This document shows, piece after piece, positions 51,120 to 62,390 of a DNA stretch of 64,000 bases. Each line of letters begins with the position of its first letter. Position 1 is the stretch's first letter. Under the pieces are notes generated by a model. That model was not told where the DNA came from and did no database searches. It saw nothing but the letters and a program-made list of their open reading frames with translations. Source of the stretch: Lytechinus pictus (lineage: Eukaryota; Echinodermata; Echinoidea; Temnopleuroida; Toxopneustidae); NCBI RefSeq assembly GCF_037042905.1, contig NC_087261.1, positions 27,354,817-27,418,816 of the forward strand, read 5' to 3'. Made by a program: the position numbers and the translations under genes.

Positions 51120-53009
51120 TGCAGGGGTGTCTGCGATTATTGTTAAAATTAAGTCCTAATAACATTTTTTGGAAAATTTCTTGCATTTTGTCCTGAAGAT
51201 TTAACATTTTGTGCAATGTTTGTGATCCTGAACAAGATGCAAATGTAACGAGATAATTACTGCAAGCGCTAAGCGCACGCAGAAATTTTCAATAAACGTT
51301 CTGGCCTGATCGAAAAGGGACCTGTTAATGACTGTTTGCAGTTACCCATGAAGATGATACATGTATATATATTTTAACAATTAAATAATGCGAGCGCGAA
51401 GCGCAAGCTGAAAATTTCTGACATTCCGACCACAAAAATTGTCAATCCAAGCATTCTTTGTAATCATGAAAAGGATAGGTATGTAACTTACAAATTGATG
51501 GGAGGAAGAAAATTGCGATTTTAGACCTATGAAAAAACCGGACACTCTATTCATGTTTTGTAAATCATGAATAGGATAGGTAAATTGATATATTGCTATA
51601 TGTTAATAATGCGAGCGTGAAGTGCGAGCAGAAAATTTATATTTTGATCTGAAACTAGATACAGTAATTCAAGCACGTTTTAAACAAGCTGCGTCTCTCA
51701 ATAAACATGCGCGCACGTGTTTTAGATTTAGACCGGGATTTAGACTTAGAATCTGGGCATTCTGAAAACATTTGATATGCTGATCTGAAAAAAAGTAAAT
51801 TTAAGCACTGTTTCAAGCACTGTGTAGGAAAATTGTGAAGTGGATGTGGATCACACTTAATAAATGATTCGAGCTCGAAGCGTAAGCTTATATTTTTTAT
51901 TGATATTTTGAACTGGGACTGGGACATTCTAAGGACATTATGTCATCTTTTGAAAATAATAACTATCTTCCTATTATACCTAAGCGCGACATGGAACATG
52001 TGGATATTCCATTCTGAAGAATTTAGTTTTTGGGAATTCATGGAAATTTTTTATTCGTATTAATTAATCTAATTTGCTTCGTGAGAGCTTGGAATTTGTT
52101 GACCTCAAAGGGGGAGAGTGTGTGGTCTCTCATTGAAATCTTAAAATATACGTTTTTAGATATTTACTATACTACAGAGAATACATTGACCTATAATTGT
52201 ATAGAGAAACTAAAATGTTTTGAGAGGAAAAGTAGTTGTTTTGATACTTGGTAACATAATTATTGCGGTATAAATGTATTGAGTAGTTAATTAGCATGTT
52301 ATCATTCAAGTGGGTCTACATTACTAGACTACACTAGCATTATGGGTCAGGAAACTGGCCAGGTATGAGTCGTTGAGGACTCGAGATGGCGCTATTGGTT
52401 CGTATTTGCTTGAAGGCCTGAAAACGGGACATTTTAAGCATTTTGTAATTATAAATAGGACGCATGGGTTAATATGTTTGAACAATTAATACAAATTGCG
52501 AGCCGAAATCGTTAATAAACTGTAATGAAAGGGGTTTTAAGTAGCTTGTCATAAATTAATAAAGAGGTATACTTAAACTCACAAATCAAAATGCGAGCAC
52601 GCAGCGCTAGGTGATATGCCTACGCCTTGACAATCACACCTGAAAGCGATATGTTGACAACTTTATGAAAATCACACAAGGACATTAACACTCGGCATGA
52701 AGGAGTGCATTTTGTGGTGGGGTTCACTTACCTTTGAGCAAAACTATATGAGTCCCATCGATCATGCAATGCGAGCGCGAAGAGCGATCGAAAATGTTAT
52801 AATAGTGACATGATTCCCCTGAATTCACCTGTGTGAAAATGATTTTCCCGTTTCAAATCTGTGCTCTCATTCCAGAGAAATATGTATATATGTATATGAA
52901 AGCAAGAAATGTAAATGATTCTGTAACTAATAGGCTCTACCTTGTTTTTCCTCAAGCAGAATATTGTTTCAGGGGGCACATCACCCCCCCCCCCATAGCT
53001 ACGCCCCTG
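51120..53009. mobile_element. array of 'gcgagcgcgaagcgc' units with a G-tract terminus
   Basis: It starts near 'gtgcaggggtgtctgcg' and ends at a C run followed by 'catagctacgcccctg' (52985-53009). The interior is a series of diverged units like those of 11430-13812: 'aatgcgagcgcgaagcgc' near 51385, 51605 and 52768, each followed by 'gctgaaaattt' type sequence. The 52670-52750 segment, containing 'aatgcactccttcatgccga', recurs in reverse around 56690-57330, where a MITE interrupts it. Confidence 0.55.
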
Positions 53010-53238
53010 GACGACGGAGACCTTTTAATTTTGTTAATTGCATATGTAGGGATACAAGTATTTTTTTTTACATGATCTATCAACTCTCATGTCAGATCGT
53101 GAAGCCTGGCGTACCATTGTCGATTCATTCTCGGATGCGACCGAGTAGTGTAGTGTAGAACGTAATTGACATCTGCTTATATTCTTGCTCGAAACAAAAA
53201 ATACCAAGTAGTACAAGAGAATATACAATATATACAAA

Positions 53239-53650
53239 CAGTGGCGTAACTATGGGGGACGGAAGGCACGTGCCACCCTCCCCCCCCCCCCCCCCCCCAA
53301 TCGGCTGACAAAGAAAAAAAGAGGAAACAGGAGAAAAAGACTGGGCAACAAGAAATTATTGTATATAATATCATATCATGCTATATTCATCATATTATAT
53401 TACATTACATACAAATCATTCCGCATTGCCTGTTTACTGAGATGTATAATTTTGTGAACTAAAACATCCCGTTTTCAAGTCAATAAACACCAAATGTATA
53501 TATTTCCTCGCACTTCTAGTTATTGTAGTTTTATGTAGTGACATATGCTTTTTTTTTCATTCCTAGGGTGATTGCCCCTTTTAAGGTCTCAGTATAAAAC
53601 ATTTCAAGTCCGTACTTTCGTTTGCATTCGTTGATTGGTGAGATATGTCT
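53239..53650. repeat. left part of a 'cagtggcgta'-ended element
   Basis: Starts 'cagtggcgtaactatggggg' with a C-rich tract and 'aatcggctgacaaag'. The following A-rich stretch matches 19440-19560 in reverse. Truncated near 53650. Confidence 0.5.
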
Positions 53651-53787
53651 GCTCACCATGAATTGATTAAAAAAACAGTATATATGTATATATATATATC
53701 AACCGAATATGGAATATATATATATATATATATATATATGTGTAAAGTTATACGTGTACAACAGCTTTGGCAACTCTTTTATTTAAA

Positions 53788-54196
53788 TATTGTAAAGAAA
53801 TGGATGAAGAGAACAATGGTAGGCGTAGCTTAAATCAAGGTTCCCCAGAGCTATCTACCCTTTGGAAAAATTGGTAATGCCGAAAAAATGTCCCTGCCGG
53901 GAATCGAACCCGGGCCCCCAGCTTTGAACGCCGGTGCCTTAGGTGCCAAAGGAAATTGTAATTGGTATAGTGTCGAAAATCTGTCTATCTGACGGTCAAT
54001 CGGATCGGGGTCGCCCTAGCCACTAACCCGTATCTGTGGTCTAGTGGTTAAGGCACCGGCGTTCAAAGCTGGGGGCCCGGGTTCGAATCCCGGCAGGGAC
54101 ATTTTTTCGGCATTACCAATTTTTCCAAAGGGTAGATAGCTCTGGGGAACCTTGATTTAAGCTACGCCTACCATTGTTCTCTTCATCCATTTCTTT

Positions 54197-54203
<7 letters not shown>
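53788..54203. repeat. near-perfect inverted repeat carrying tRNA-like sequence in both arms
   Basis: The arms are about 53788-53943 and 54047-54203, almost identical in reverse complement, with about 100 bp between them. Both contain the tRNA-like T arm and anticodon arm. The right arm extends into a complete tRNA-like cloverleaf with the spacer. TA microsatellites lie at both outer edges (53712-53740 and 54201-54228). Confidence 0.75.
54030..54100 (+). tRNA. tRNA-like gene, anticodon apparently TCA
   Basis: 71 nt fold by eye into a cloverleaf: acceptor 'gtatctg' against 'cagggac' (one mismatch), D arm 'gtc/ggc', anticodon stem 'ccggc/gctgg' with loop 'gttcaaa', T arm 'ccggg ttcgaat cccgg'. 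A run of six T follows directly, a Pol III terminator. The loop reads anticodon TCA (UGA). The A box resembles tRNA-Glu. The size is too short for standard tRNA-Sec, so it is more likely a tRNA-derived repeat or pseudogene than a decoding tRNA. Confidence 0.45.
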
Positions 54204-54230
<27 letters not shown>

Positions 54231-54667
54231 TGTGGGTGTGAGGGTGAGAGGGTGTGTGTGTGTGTGTGAGGGAGGGTGGGTGTGTGTGTGTGTATGCATA
54301 TCCTACTGTATGTGGACTCATATAAAAAGTAAAATGCTAAAGAAATCATTTTTGTGAACAATGTTTTCTTTAATTAAATCTATAGCCCTCATTATTTTCA
54401 ACTTATTATAAGAATGGTTAAGGAATTAGACATGGTTCAACTTTACACAACAGCATTGACCGTGTGCCTTCAATTATTTCAAGAAAAAAAAGAAAATGAG
54501 GATCACACATTGAAATCACGCAAAGTTTGCATCAGACATTGTTCTGTCATTAAAATAAAATGGGGGGGGGGGGCATTTGACATTCAAGTACTGGATAACT
54601 TAGATATGACGACATGTGCTATGCAATATCAATCAGATGAGAACCAAGAAATTATTTTATTTGTAAC

Positions 54668-55264
54668 TTAAAGGACAAGTCCACCCCAACGATAAGCTGC
54701 TTTGAATAGAAAGAGAAAAATCAGACAAACATAACACTGAAAATTTCATCAAAATCCGATCTAAAATAAGAAAGTAATGACATTTTTAAGTTTTGCTTAA
54801 TTTCACAAAACAGTTATATGCACATCCTGGTCGGTATGCAAATGAGGGGACCGATGACATCACTCACTCACTATTTATTTCATTATGTGAAATATGAAAT
54901 ATTCTAATTTTCTCCTCATTGCCATGTAAAAAAAATCATTCCTCCCTGAACATGTGGGATTCCATTGTCTTAACATTTTGTGGTTCAAACAAGAGGGTCC
55001 TATTTGTCAAATTCGTAAAAATTGAAATATTGTATAATTCAAACAAAAAACAAAAGAAATAGTGAGTGAGTGACATCATCGACTCTCTCATTTGCATATC
55101 ACTGAATTGTGCATATAACTGCTTTGTTAAAAATAAGCGAAACTTTAAAATGTCATAACTTTCTTATTTGTTATCCGATTTTGATGAAGTTTTCAGCGTT
55201 ATTCTTGTTTGATTTTTATCTATTTATTCAAATGAACTTTTTTCTGGGGTGGACATGACCTTTA
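54668..55264. mobile_element. complete MITE of the 'aaggtcaagtccacccc' family
   Basis: Ends 'ttaaaggacaagtccacccc' and 'ggggtggacatgaccttta'. Inverted arms extend far inward (both carry 'tcatcaaaatccgat'-like and 'gcacatcctggtcggtatgc'-like blocks). About 597 bp, no coding capacity; TA or TTAA target. Confidence 0.8.
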
Positions 55265-55779
55265 ACTTATTTCACCACAGAACATCATCTGCCACAATAG
55301 ATTCCCACTATACTACACAATACGCAGTTATACAGCATTTCCGAAAAGTACCCCCGGTATGAGGTAATAATATTTTCCGATTCAAGCTATTCGCGTGCCC
55401 TCGAAAACATGCATCGTATACCCGAATAGAATACTCCTATGTGAACTCAGCTTTATGTACTCTTTTAACAAAATTAGTTGCAGATTAAGTGATATGCTAT
55501 GGGTATTATCATTTCTAGGATATACACATGCTTTGATTCACACATATTATGTGATGTCACGGGTAATAAATATTCATGGCAACAACAAATCCAAATGACG
55601 GAAAAATATATTGAATAATTTTGTTGCGAATACAGACTGCATAATATAAAACAGACATTACTAAATGAAACAAAACTTAATTTGACTCTTAATAAGGTTC
55701 TTTCAAAATATTTATTTTCATATCTTTAATGTTGTTCTATCCTCGGAGACATGTATGTTTGTATGGAGAGAATTTAAAG

Positions 55780-55890
55780 ACTTTACAATTGTTTGCGGAT
55801 AGGGCTTCTCCAATGATAACGAATATGAATAACCTATGATATTCTTATTATTTCTGTAAAGAGTGGATACATTGAATGTTACACATAACC
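55780..55890 (+). pseudogene. relic of a WSC exon 5' end and its intron
   Basis: The stretch 'ttgtttgcggatagggcttc' through 'aagagtggatacattgaatg' aligns by eye with 40065-40165 (intron 3 end and exon 4 start: 'gatagggctgcttca', 'gagaggggatacataggatg'). The coding match stops after about 25 bp. It suggests a further plus-strand receptor copy, now mostly lost. Confidence 0.45.
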
Positions 55891-56109
55891 GCGTTTTTGT
55901 TGTTGTTATTGTTTTGTGTAGGAGAGGGAGAATTAGACCTGTATAAAACAGGACATTACAAGGGGACTTTTTTGTCTGATTAAGAGCATGATATATATAT
56001 ATTCTCAGGATTATTTTACTCCGCAGGTAAAAATATTTTGACGAATGGATAAAGTTCCAACTGCATTTCCAACTTCACAAATGGTTTGCCATACAGCCCA
56101 TTTTATGCT

Positions 56110-56616
56110 TTTAAATGGAAAGTCACCCTGACAAAAAGATTGTTGCACTCGTACAATCCCCCCCCCCCAAAAAAAAAAATTACAATAATGATAAAGAATA
56201 AAGAATAAATAACAGATATTAGTGTTGGTTTAAGGAAAATCCATCAATAATTATAAATAAAGCTATACGAATTTTAGGTTATTGATTTTTGTCGTCATAT
56301 TCGAGAAGCTGCCCCATATTTTATGTCAAGGAGCTTCTGTTTGAAGCTCCTTGGTAATGTATAAATTTTAACTTTAATGGTTCATGATGAGCACTGGCGG
56401 ATCCAGGGTGGGGGCACTGAAGGTCCACTAAAACAATTTCCTATTTTTTAAGGTAAACTGCATGGTATGAAAAGATGGTGCTCGCATATGACGTCACAAA
56501 TAAAAAAAAATCACATTTCGTGTTTTTTTTTTCTTGATTTTTTCTCAAACTTTCACCAATAGCTATTTTTATTTTTTATAATTAAATTTTCGTGAGGGTG
56601 AACTTCCTCTTTAAAG
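56110..56616. mobile_element. MITE of the 'ggaaattcaccctg' family
   Basis: Ends 'ttaaatggaaagtcaccctg' and 'gggtgaacttcctctttaa', with inverted subterminal sequence. It contains a C run near 56160. About 507 bp. Confidence 0.65.
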
Positions 56617-56706
56617 TTGCTTGATTTGGCAACGAAACCATTTCATACATTTCTTCCAATAAAGTTGTGCTCAAAACTTAACGAACCCCACCATAAAATG
56701 CACTCC

Positions 56707-57317
56707 TTAAAGGTCAAGTCCAACCCAGAAAATTGTTGATTTGAATGGATGTAGAAAAATCAAAGGAACATAACACTGAAAATTTCATCAAAATCGGATG
56801 TAAAATAAGAAAGTTATGACATTTTTAAGTTTTTCTTATTTTTCACAAAACAGTTATATGCACAACTCATTCATATGCAAATGAGAGAGTCGATGATGTC
56901 ACTCACTCACTATTTCTTTTGTTTTTTATTGTTTGAATTATACAATATTTCAATTTTTACAGATTTGACAATTGGGACCAACTTGATTCAACCACAAACT
57001 GTTAAAATAATGGTAATTTCACATGCTCAGGGAGGAATAAAAGTTTGTTCCACATGACAATGAGGAGAAAATTCTAATTTTTCATATTTCATATAATAAA
57101 ATACAAAATAAATAGTGAGTGGGTGACGTCATCTGTCTGCTCATTTGCATACCGACCAGGATGTGCATATAACTGTTTTGTGAAATTAAGCAAAACTTTA
57201 AAATTTCATAACTTTATTATTTTACAACCGATTTTGATGAAATTTTCAGTGTTGTGTTTGTTGGATTTTTCTCCTTTTATTCAAACCAACTTTTTATTGG
57301 GGTGGACTTGTCCTTTA
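56707..57317. mobile_element. complete MITE of the 'aaggtcaagtccacccc' family
   Basis: Ends 'ttaaaggtcaagtccaaccc' and 'ggggtggacttgtcctttaa', about 611 bp, with inverted arms. It interrupts a reverse copy of the sequence at 52670-52750: the flanks 'aatgcactcct' and 'gccgagtgtt' are contiguous there. Confidence 0.8.
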
Positions 57318-57524
57318 ACGCCGAGTGTTCATTGTAGGCAACGACACTAGTAATGAAAAACAAAAACTTTATTGAATGTTATATTTTATCAGTTGACTTC
57401 ACAATCAAAATGCCATAATTGAATACTTTAAATACAAAGAATTTCTGGTCATGCTGGTGTGGTTCACTAACTTTTAAGCACCACTGTTTGTTTCGATGGA
57501 ATTCTAACATTCTGAATCTCGTAG

Positions 57525-57703
57525 AGTCAGTGGCTTAGAGATATGGGAGGGGGTTCACGACTAAGAAAAAAATAATTAAGAAAAATAAGAAGAGAAGGTG
57601 AAATATGATATTAATTTCTGAACATTATGTCAAAATCTATCACAAAATTTGTTTTTTTTGTTTTAAAAGTGTCAAAATTTTTGGCTCATTACGCCACTGC
57701 CAT
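57525..57703. repeat. short 'cagtggc'-ended repeat cutting the paralogue's tail exon
   Basis: Ends 'tcagtggcttag' and 'attacgccactgcc', about 180 bp. Its right end lies directly against sequence homologous to the receptor tail ('DSVYA' on the minus strand), so it truncated the old coding region there. Confidence 0.5.
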
Positions 57704-57791
57704 GACTGCGTAAACCGAATCAGGTTGTGTTTTCGGCGGTAACGCGATGTTTTCTGGACTCTTTGACAAAGTCGTTGAGATGACAGCAGTC

Positions 57792-57891
57792 CTAGTTTGT
57801 TCCATCTCCAACAGGTCTTGGCTGTAGGTCCATGTAAGGATCATGTCCCTTTTCTTCAGTTTTCATAGTCATGGAACTTGGCCCCTTGCGT
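57792..57891 (-). CDS. paralogous receptor: last exon, short cytoplasmic tail
   Basis: Acceptor on the minus strand 'catgtttatgaacag', phase 2 like exon 9. It reads RRKGPSSMTMKTEEKGHDPY, then 'MDLQPRPVGDGTN' and a stop. The homologous region continues beyond the stop in another frame ('MEQTRTAVISTTLSKSPENI', 'QPDSVYA') down to 57704. A frameshift has therefore cut the tail to about 33 residues, keeping one tyrosine (PYMDL). It is either a short-tailed receptor or a pseudogene. Confidence 0.65.
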
Positions 57892-59125
57892 CTGTTCATA
57901 AACATGATAAAGGGAAAATGTGATGTCTCTTAAAGGTATTGTTTAACTTTGTGAGCAGCCATTTTAAAAAATTCTCAAACCAAGATGAAACATGTGTACA
58001 AGTGCATGTATCAGAACTAATAAACCCTGAAAACAACCATTATTGAGAATGAAAAGCTAAAACTACAAGGCAAAACCCGATTTTGTAAATAGGAGTCTTA
58101 TAGACGCCTAAATAGTACACATAAGTGTATGAGATGAAATTAAGATGGTGTTTTCGGTCACTTTATATTTCAATTTTTGAAGCACTAAATAATTATTTTC
58201 GAACGCAATTTTTTCTGGGCTTCATTTTTGTAACATATCACAGACACAGGTGACAAGTGTGACCTTCTAGCTCAGATTTTTTTAAAGTCAAACCAATGTT
58301 AACCAATCACTTTAACTACTGTAACAAAGCTGTGGCGCTAAGAACCTAACAAATCATTTGTCAATTACTCTGTATTCTCCTGTACTAAGAACAAAATTTC
58401 CAATGTCATTTCTACGCTTAGTCATCTTTATTTGTGACAGTGATGACTGCATTGAACAGAGAATACCATTGACAGGTCAATGATATTACCTGAAACACCA
58501 ATATCATGCGGTGTATTAATATCATTACTAACTATGAATACGCATCTTTAAATAAATCCGATGAGTTTTAAATGGGCGAACAGAGGAATTCAATTTTACT
58601 GTTATTTAAATTTGCATCTATGTCTCTCATGATAAGTTTTAGAGGAATTTCGAATCATGAAATAATTGGAAAAAATATATATAACATCCCCTTTGTTATG
58701 ATGCACATAATTTCAAATTTACAGAATTAAGAGATTGTTAAATCAAGTGGTGCATGTGAAATAAAATGAGCGAATGAAATTGAAAATTTAATCATAAAAA
58801 TCATTATACTGCTTGTGTGTTTAAGGGACCTAAGAAATACAAGCCTTGGTTGAATTTAGGTTCCACCACTTTTGTTTTCCGCAGAAACCTCTTTTCCGAC
58901 TTATTATACATGTATATAAGTCAATGAATACTTTATTTATTTCTAGTCATGTTCACTTTTACCACATTATATGTAACATGATTATTCTATGTTTATCATG
59001 CATGTTTTTATTATGAATTGTGAAATATATCAAGAGTGGAAAAATAAATTCAAACCAAAATGTGGATTCAAAACTGCTATGCTCCATTAGTCATATATTT
59101 TTTCATTGTATCAATGTAAAATTAC
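57892..59125. other. intron of the paralogous receptor gene
   Basis: AT-rich, bounded by a minus-strand donor at 59125 and an acceptor at 57892. No repeat family or RNA gene recognised. Confidence 0.4.
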
Positions 59126-59207
59126 CTTTGTCGAATAAGTAAGAAAGTAACAACAAGTGCATACAGCAAAAGAATTGCGACTACGACGATCAAACCAATT
59201 CGCCCTC
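59126..59207 (-). CDS. paralogous receptor: transmembrane exon
   Basis: On the minus strand: acceptor 'ttttttacag', donor 'caaag|gtaatt', 82 bp, phase 1 to phase 2, three codons shorter than exon 8. It encodes GRIGLIVVVAILLLYALVVT and 'FLLIRQ'. The upstream linker and WSC exons would lie to the right, beyond LINE-2 and probably outside the window. Confidence 0.75.
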
Positions 59208-59590
59208 CTGTAAAAAATAAAATAAATTAAAAGATTTAAAATGTTATTGCAGCAACCTCTTCCAAATAGATTGTTTCAATGATTTTTAATGGATTAAAAG
59301 AAAAACAAAAGCGTTTAGATATAACGTCATTAACTCACTCAATTACCCTATATGCGAGTTTGTAAAGACAATCTGGGCCCAGTAACACAGAACGTAACAA
59401 TTGATCATGTTTAGCTTAAATTTACCATACACAATACGCGTAATCAATGCAATCGATCGTATAGCCTTGAGATGAATTGCTAAGCCTTTTGTAAAAGGGC
59501 CCAGAGCACCTTGAGATAAAGGTCATTTGTACTGAAATGATTCAAATGAAACTCCGGCATGTTACTGCAATCTGATTGACTGGCAATCTG

Positions 59591-59648
59591 GGGCCCGTCT
59601 TACAAAGAGTTACGATTGATCCGATCAATCGCAACTATGGACGGCCAG
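59591..59648. repeat. truncated MITE with 'ggcccgtcttacaa' end
   Basis: 'ggggcccgtcttacaaagag' followed by 'ttacgattgatccgatcaat' matches the MITE at 34032-34303. It stops where the LINE-2 3' tail begins; the other half is not seen in the window. Confidence 0.5.
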
Positions 59649-60095
59649 CAACATTTTTGTTTGTTTGTTTTATTTCCGTCATAAAAAATACATAACAATA
59701 TATATACAAGAGATACAAGGAGTAACATACACATACATAATGAAATAAATTCTAAACATTGATTAAAAAAAGAAAAGAAAAAAATGATTGATTGAAACAT
59801 GTTAAGAAAGTTAAAAGATCAAAATTAAGACAGGAGACGGTTGGATAACACATATTCAGCTGCACCAATTATATGTGCGGCTGGTCTTCCATGGGGACCA
59901 AGTAAAAAGAGAGTCATAGGGAGCGGAAGATGAGAACAGAAAAGAAAAGACAAAAGAGGGAAATGAAGGAAGAAGAAAAGGTAGAAAAAAAGAAAGAAAG
60001 AAAAAAGGAAAGGAGAGAGAAAAAAAAATCACTATCAGTTTGCTTACTCCTACCCCACTACCCCCCCCCCCCCCCAAAAAAAAAAAATAAAAAAA

Positions 60096-60680
60096 TCAAT
60101 GTCTCAAATGTGACAACGCTGATCTAAAAGAATTTAAGGTCATACAATTACGAATATTATTTGGGATACTGTTAAACAACTTAGTCCCCCTATAGAAAAA
60201 TGTGCGTTTGCAATAATTAGTTCTGGGTTTGGGGAGGCACAAATTATTTTTTCGAAAATGGTAAGGTCTTGAGGTGTAAAATATGTATTTTGCTAGATAT
60301 TTGGGAGCCAAATCATGGAGGATCTTAAACATCATTGTTTGAATATGAAAGTTTTGCCTAGACTTCAGGGTTTGCCATTCCATTATTTCATGAATTGAGT
60401 CAATAGAAACATGTGACCGATTATTAATATTAAGGATAATTCTACCAGCTCTATTTTGCAACTTTTGTAGCTGATCTGTATATTTGTCATAGGAAGATTG
60501 CCATATTACATCAGCATAATCCAAGTTGGGTAGTATAACGCTCTGATAGATGATTTTCAAACTATTCCTATTGATAAATTTACTTAATCTACGGAGGAAC
60601 GAGATCATGCGACCCACCTTTTCACTTAAGTGGTTAACATGAACATCCCATTTCAGTTCTGAATCAATATACACACCCAA
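60096..60680 (-). pseudogene. LINE-2 ORF2, C-terminal part
   Basis: It continues the reverse transcriptase after the frameshift: 'GVYIDSELKWDVHVNHLSEK', 'ILPNLDYADVIW', 'LQKLQNRAGRIIL', 'FYRGTKLFNSIP', stop at 60096. The break near 60710 is explained by an extra 'at' in 'catatacc' (minus strand). Confidence 0.8.
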
Positions 60681-60685
60681 GTATT

Positions 60686-62217
60686 TCAGCGAAGATACTT
60701 GTTTGATGGTATATGACCATCAATTATTAAATCTAATCCATTGTGTTTTTTTAGCATATGTCTATTTCCAAAAAGCATGCACATTGTTTTGTCATAATTA
60801 ATTTTAAGTCTATTCATGTCCATCCATCTATCAAGAATGAGCAACTCTCTATTTAACGTTGATTGAACTACGTGGGTATCTTTATGAGAAAAGTAAATCA
60901 CAGTGTCATCTGCATAGAGATGGATGTTGCATGACTTGAAAATAGTAGGTAAATCATTAATAAAAATTATAAAAAGCAGCGGACCTAGTATCGATCCTTG
61001 AGGAACCCCTTGCCTGATTGGTAATTCTTCAGAGTTGCAGTTATGAATACATGTTACAATTTTTCTGTCTGAAAGGTAGCTATGAAACCAGTTCAAATTC
61101 GTTTCTTTAATCCCAGCTCTTTTAAGTTTTTCAAGTAGACATTGAATGTTAACCATATCAAAAGCTTTTTGGAGGTCAATGAAGACCGCACCAGTGTATT
61201 TTCCATCATCAAGATCTATTAACCAATCATCCGTGACTTTGATTAGGGCGGTTGAGGTAAAATGTTTAGGACGGAAGCCTGATTGGTCCAAAGTGATAAT
61301 GTTATTACAATTTAAATGTTGTACGAGCTGTTTATGGATTAATCTTTCAAGAACCTTCGATAAACAAGAAAGAATAGAAATCGGTCTGTAGTTATTAGGA
61401 TTTGATCGATCACCTTTTTTGTGTAACGGAATAACTTTGGCAATTTTCCATTTCTTTGGAAAGACACCTTGAACGATGGATTCATTCATAAGATAGCTAA
61501 CTGGACGTATAATTTCATTTATGGACATTTTTAGGATATGAATGGGTATTCCGTCTAAACCCACGGATTTCTTATTTTTTAGTTGTAGTACTTCTTTCAA
61601 TATATCATTTTGACTTACAGTACAAAGTTTCAATGGATGTTCAACTGCCATACCAGTAACGTTTTCATCATGCACTAAGTCATTTTCTGTTGCAGAGGCC
61701 AGGTTCAACAAATTACCTATATTTGCAAAATATTGATTAAATTGGTTGGCCATGGTTTGACTTTGACTGGATTGAGGTGGAGACGAAGAAATGTTCTTGG
61801 GTAACAAAGAAGATAATGTTTTCCATGAATTATTCGAATTTTTATCTTTGGTTAGTTGTTCTGTATAATAATCTTTCTTAGCCTTTTTGATCAGAGATGA
61901 TACTTTATTCTTTAATACACGATAATCTTTCCAAAAATTCTCATTTTTGGTTTTGATAGCCTTTGTTTTAGCCATCTCTCTTTTCTTCATTGCTTGAAAT
62001 ATACTTTCGTTTATCCATGGTGATTGCATTTTTCGAACCCTCTTTGTCTTAAGAGGCATATGTGTATTTACAACTTCTAGGAACAGCTTTTCAAATTTAT
62101 CAGTAGCTTTATCGATATCATTTTCCGACTCAACCTCAATCCAGTTTTGCTGAGTTAAATCAGACTTGTTCTTATTGATATCAACATCTTTCAATTTCCT
62201 GTAGGTACAATACTTGA
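60686..62217 (-). pseudogene. LINE-2 ORF2, middle part with reverse transcriptase
   Basis: Motifs in order: 'SPWINESIFQAMKKRE', 'NYRPISILSCLSKVLE', 'QSGFRPKHFTSTALI', 'AVFIDLQKAFDMVN' (catalytic Asp), '[13 protein letters not shown]', 'HLYADDTVIYF' (Asp-Asp). The reading frame extends upstream past its first Met, to the edge of the inserted MITE at 62217. Confidence 0.85.
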
Positions 62218-62219
62218 CA

Positions 62220-62388
62220 CACTCTAAAAAACGAAGTGCTAATTCAGCTCTTAAAGAGTGTGTATAGTGACTGCACTTCGGAGTGCTGATTTTTTTAGTT
62301 CAAATTTGAACGAGAAAATCAGCACTCCGAAGTGCAGTCACTATACACGCTCCTTAAGAGCTAAATTAGCACTCCAGTTTTTAGAGTG
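62220..62388. mobile_element. 169-bp MITE with 'cactctaaaaa' termini
   Basis: Almost entirely one hairpin: 'cactctaaaaaacgaagtgc' at the left is matched in reverse at the right ('ttttagagtg'), with inner arms 'gactgcacttcggagtgctg' and its complement. It is flanked by 'ca' at 62218-62219 and 62389-62390. Removing it with one 'ca' puts LINE-2 ORF2 back in frame. Confidence 0.85.
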
Positions 62389-62390
62389 CA

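Noticed and set aside
53880..53943. Second, minus-strand tRNA gene in the left arm of the palindrome
   Set aside because: Only the T and anticodon arms are present; the D arm and the 5' acceptor strand are missing.
59930..60127. 65-codon Lys/Glu-rich frame
   Set aside because: Purine-rich low-complexity sequence antisense to the LINE-2 3' UTR.
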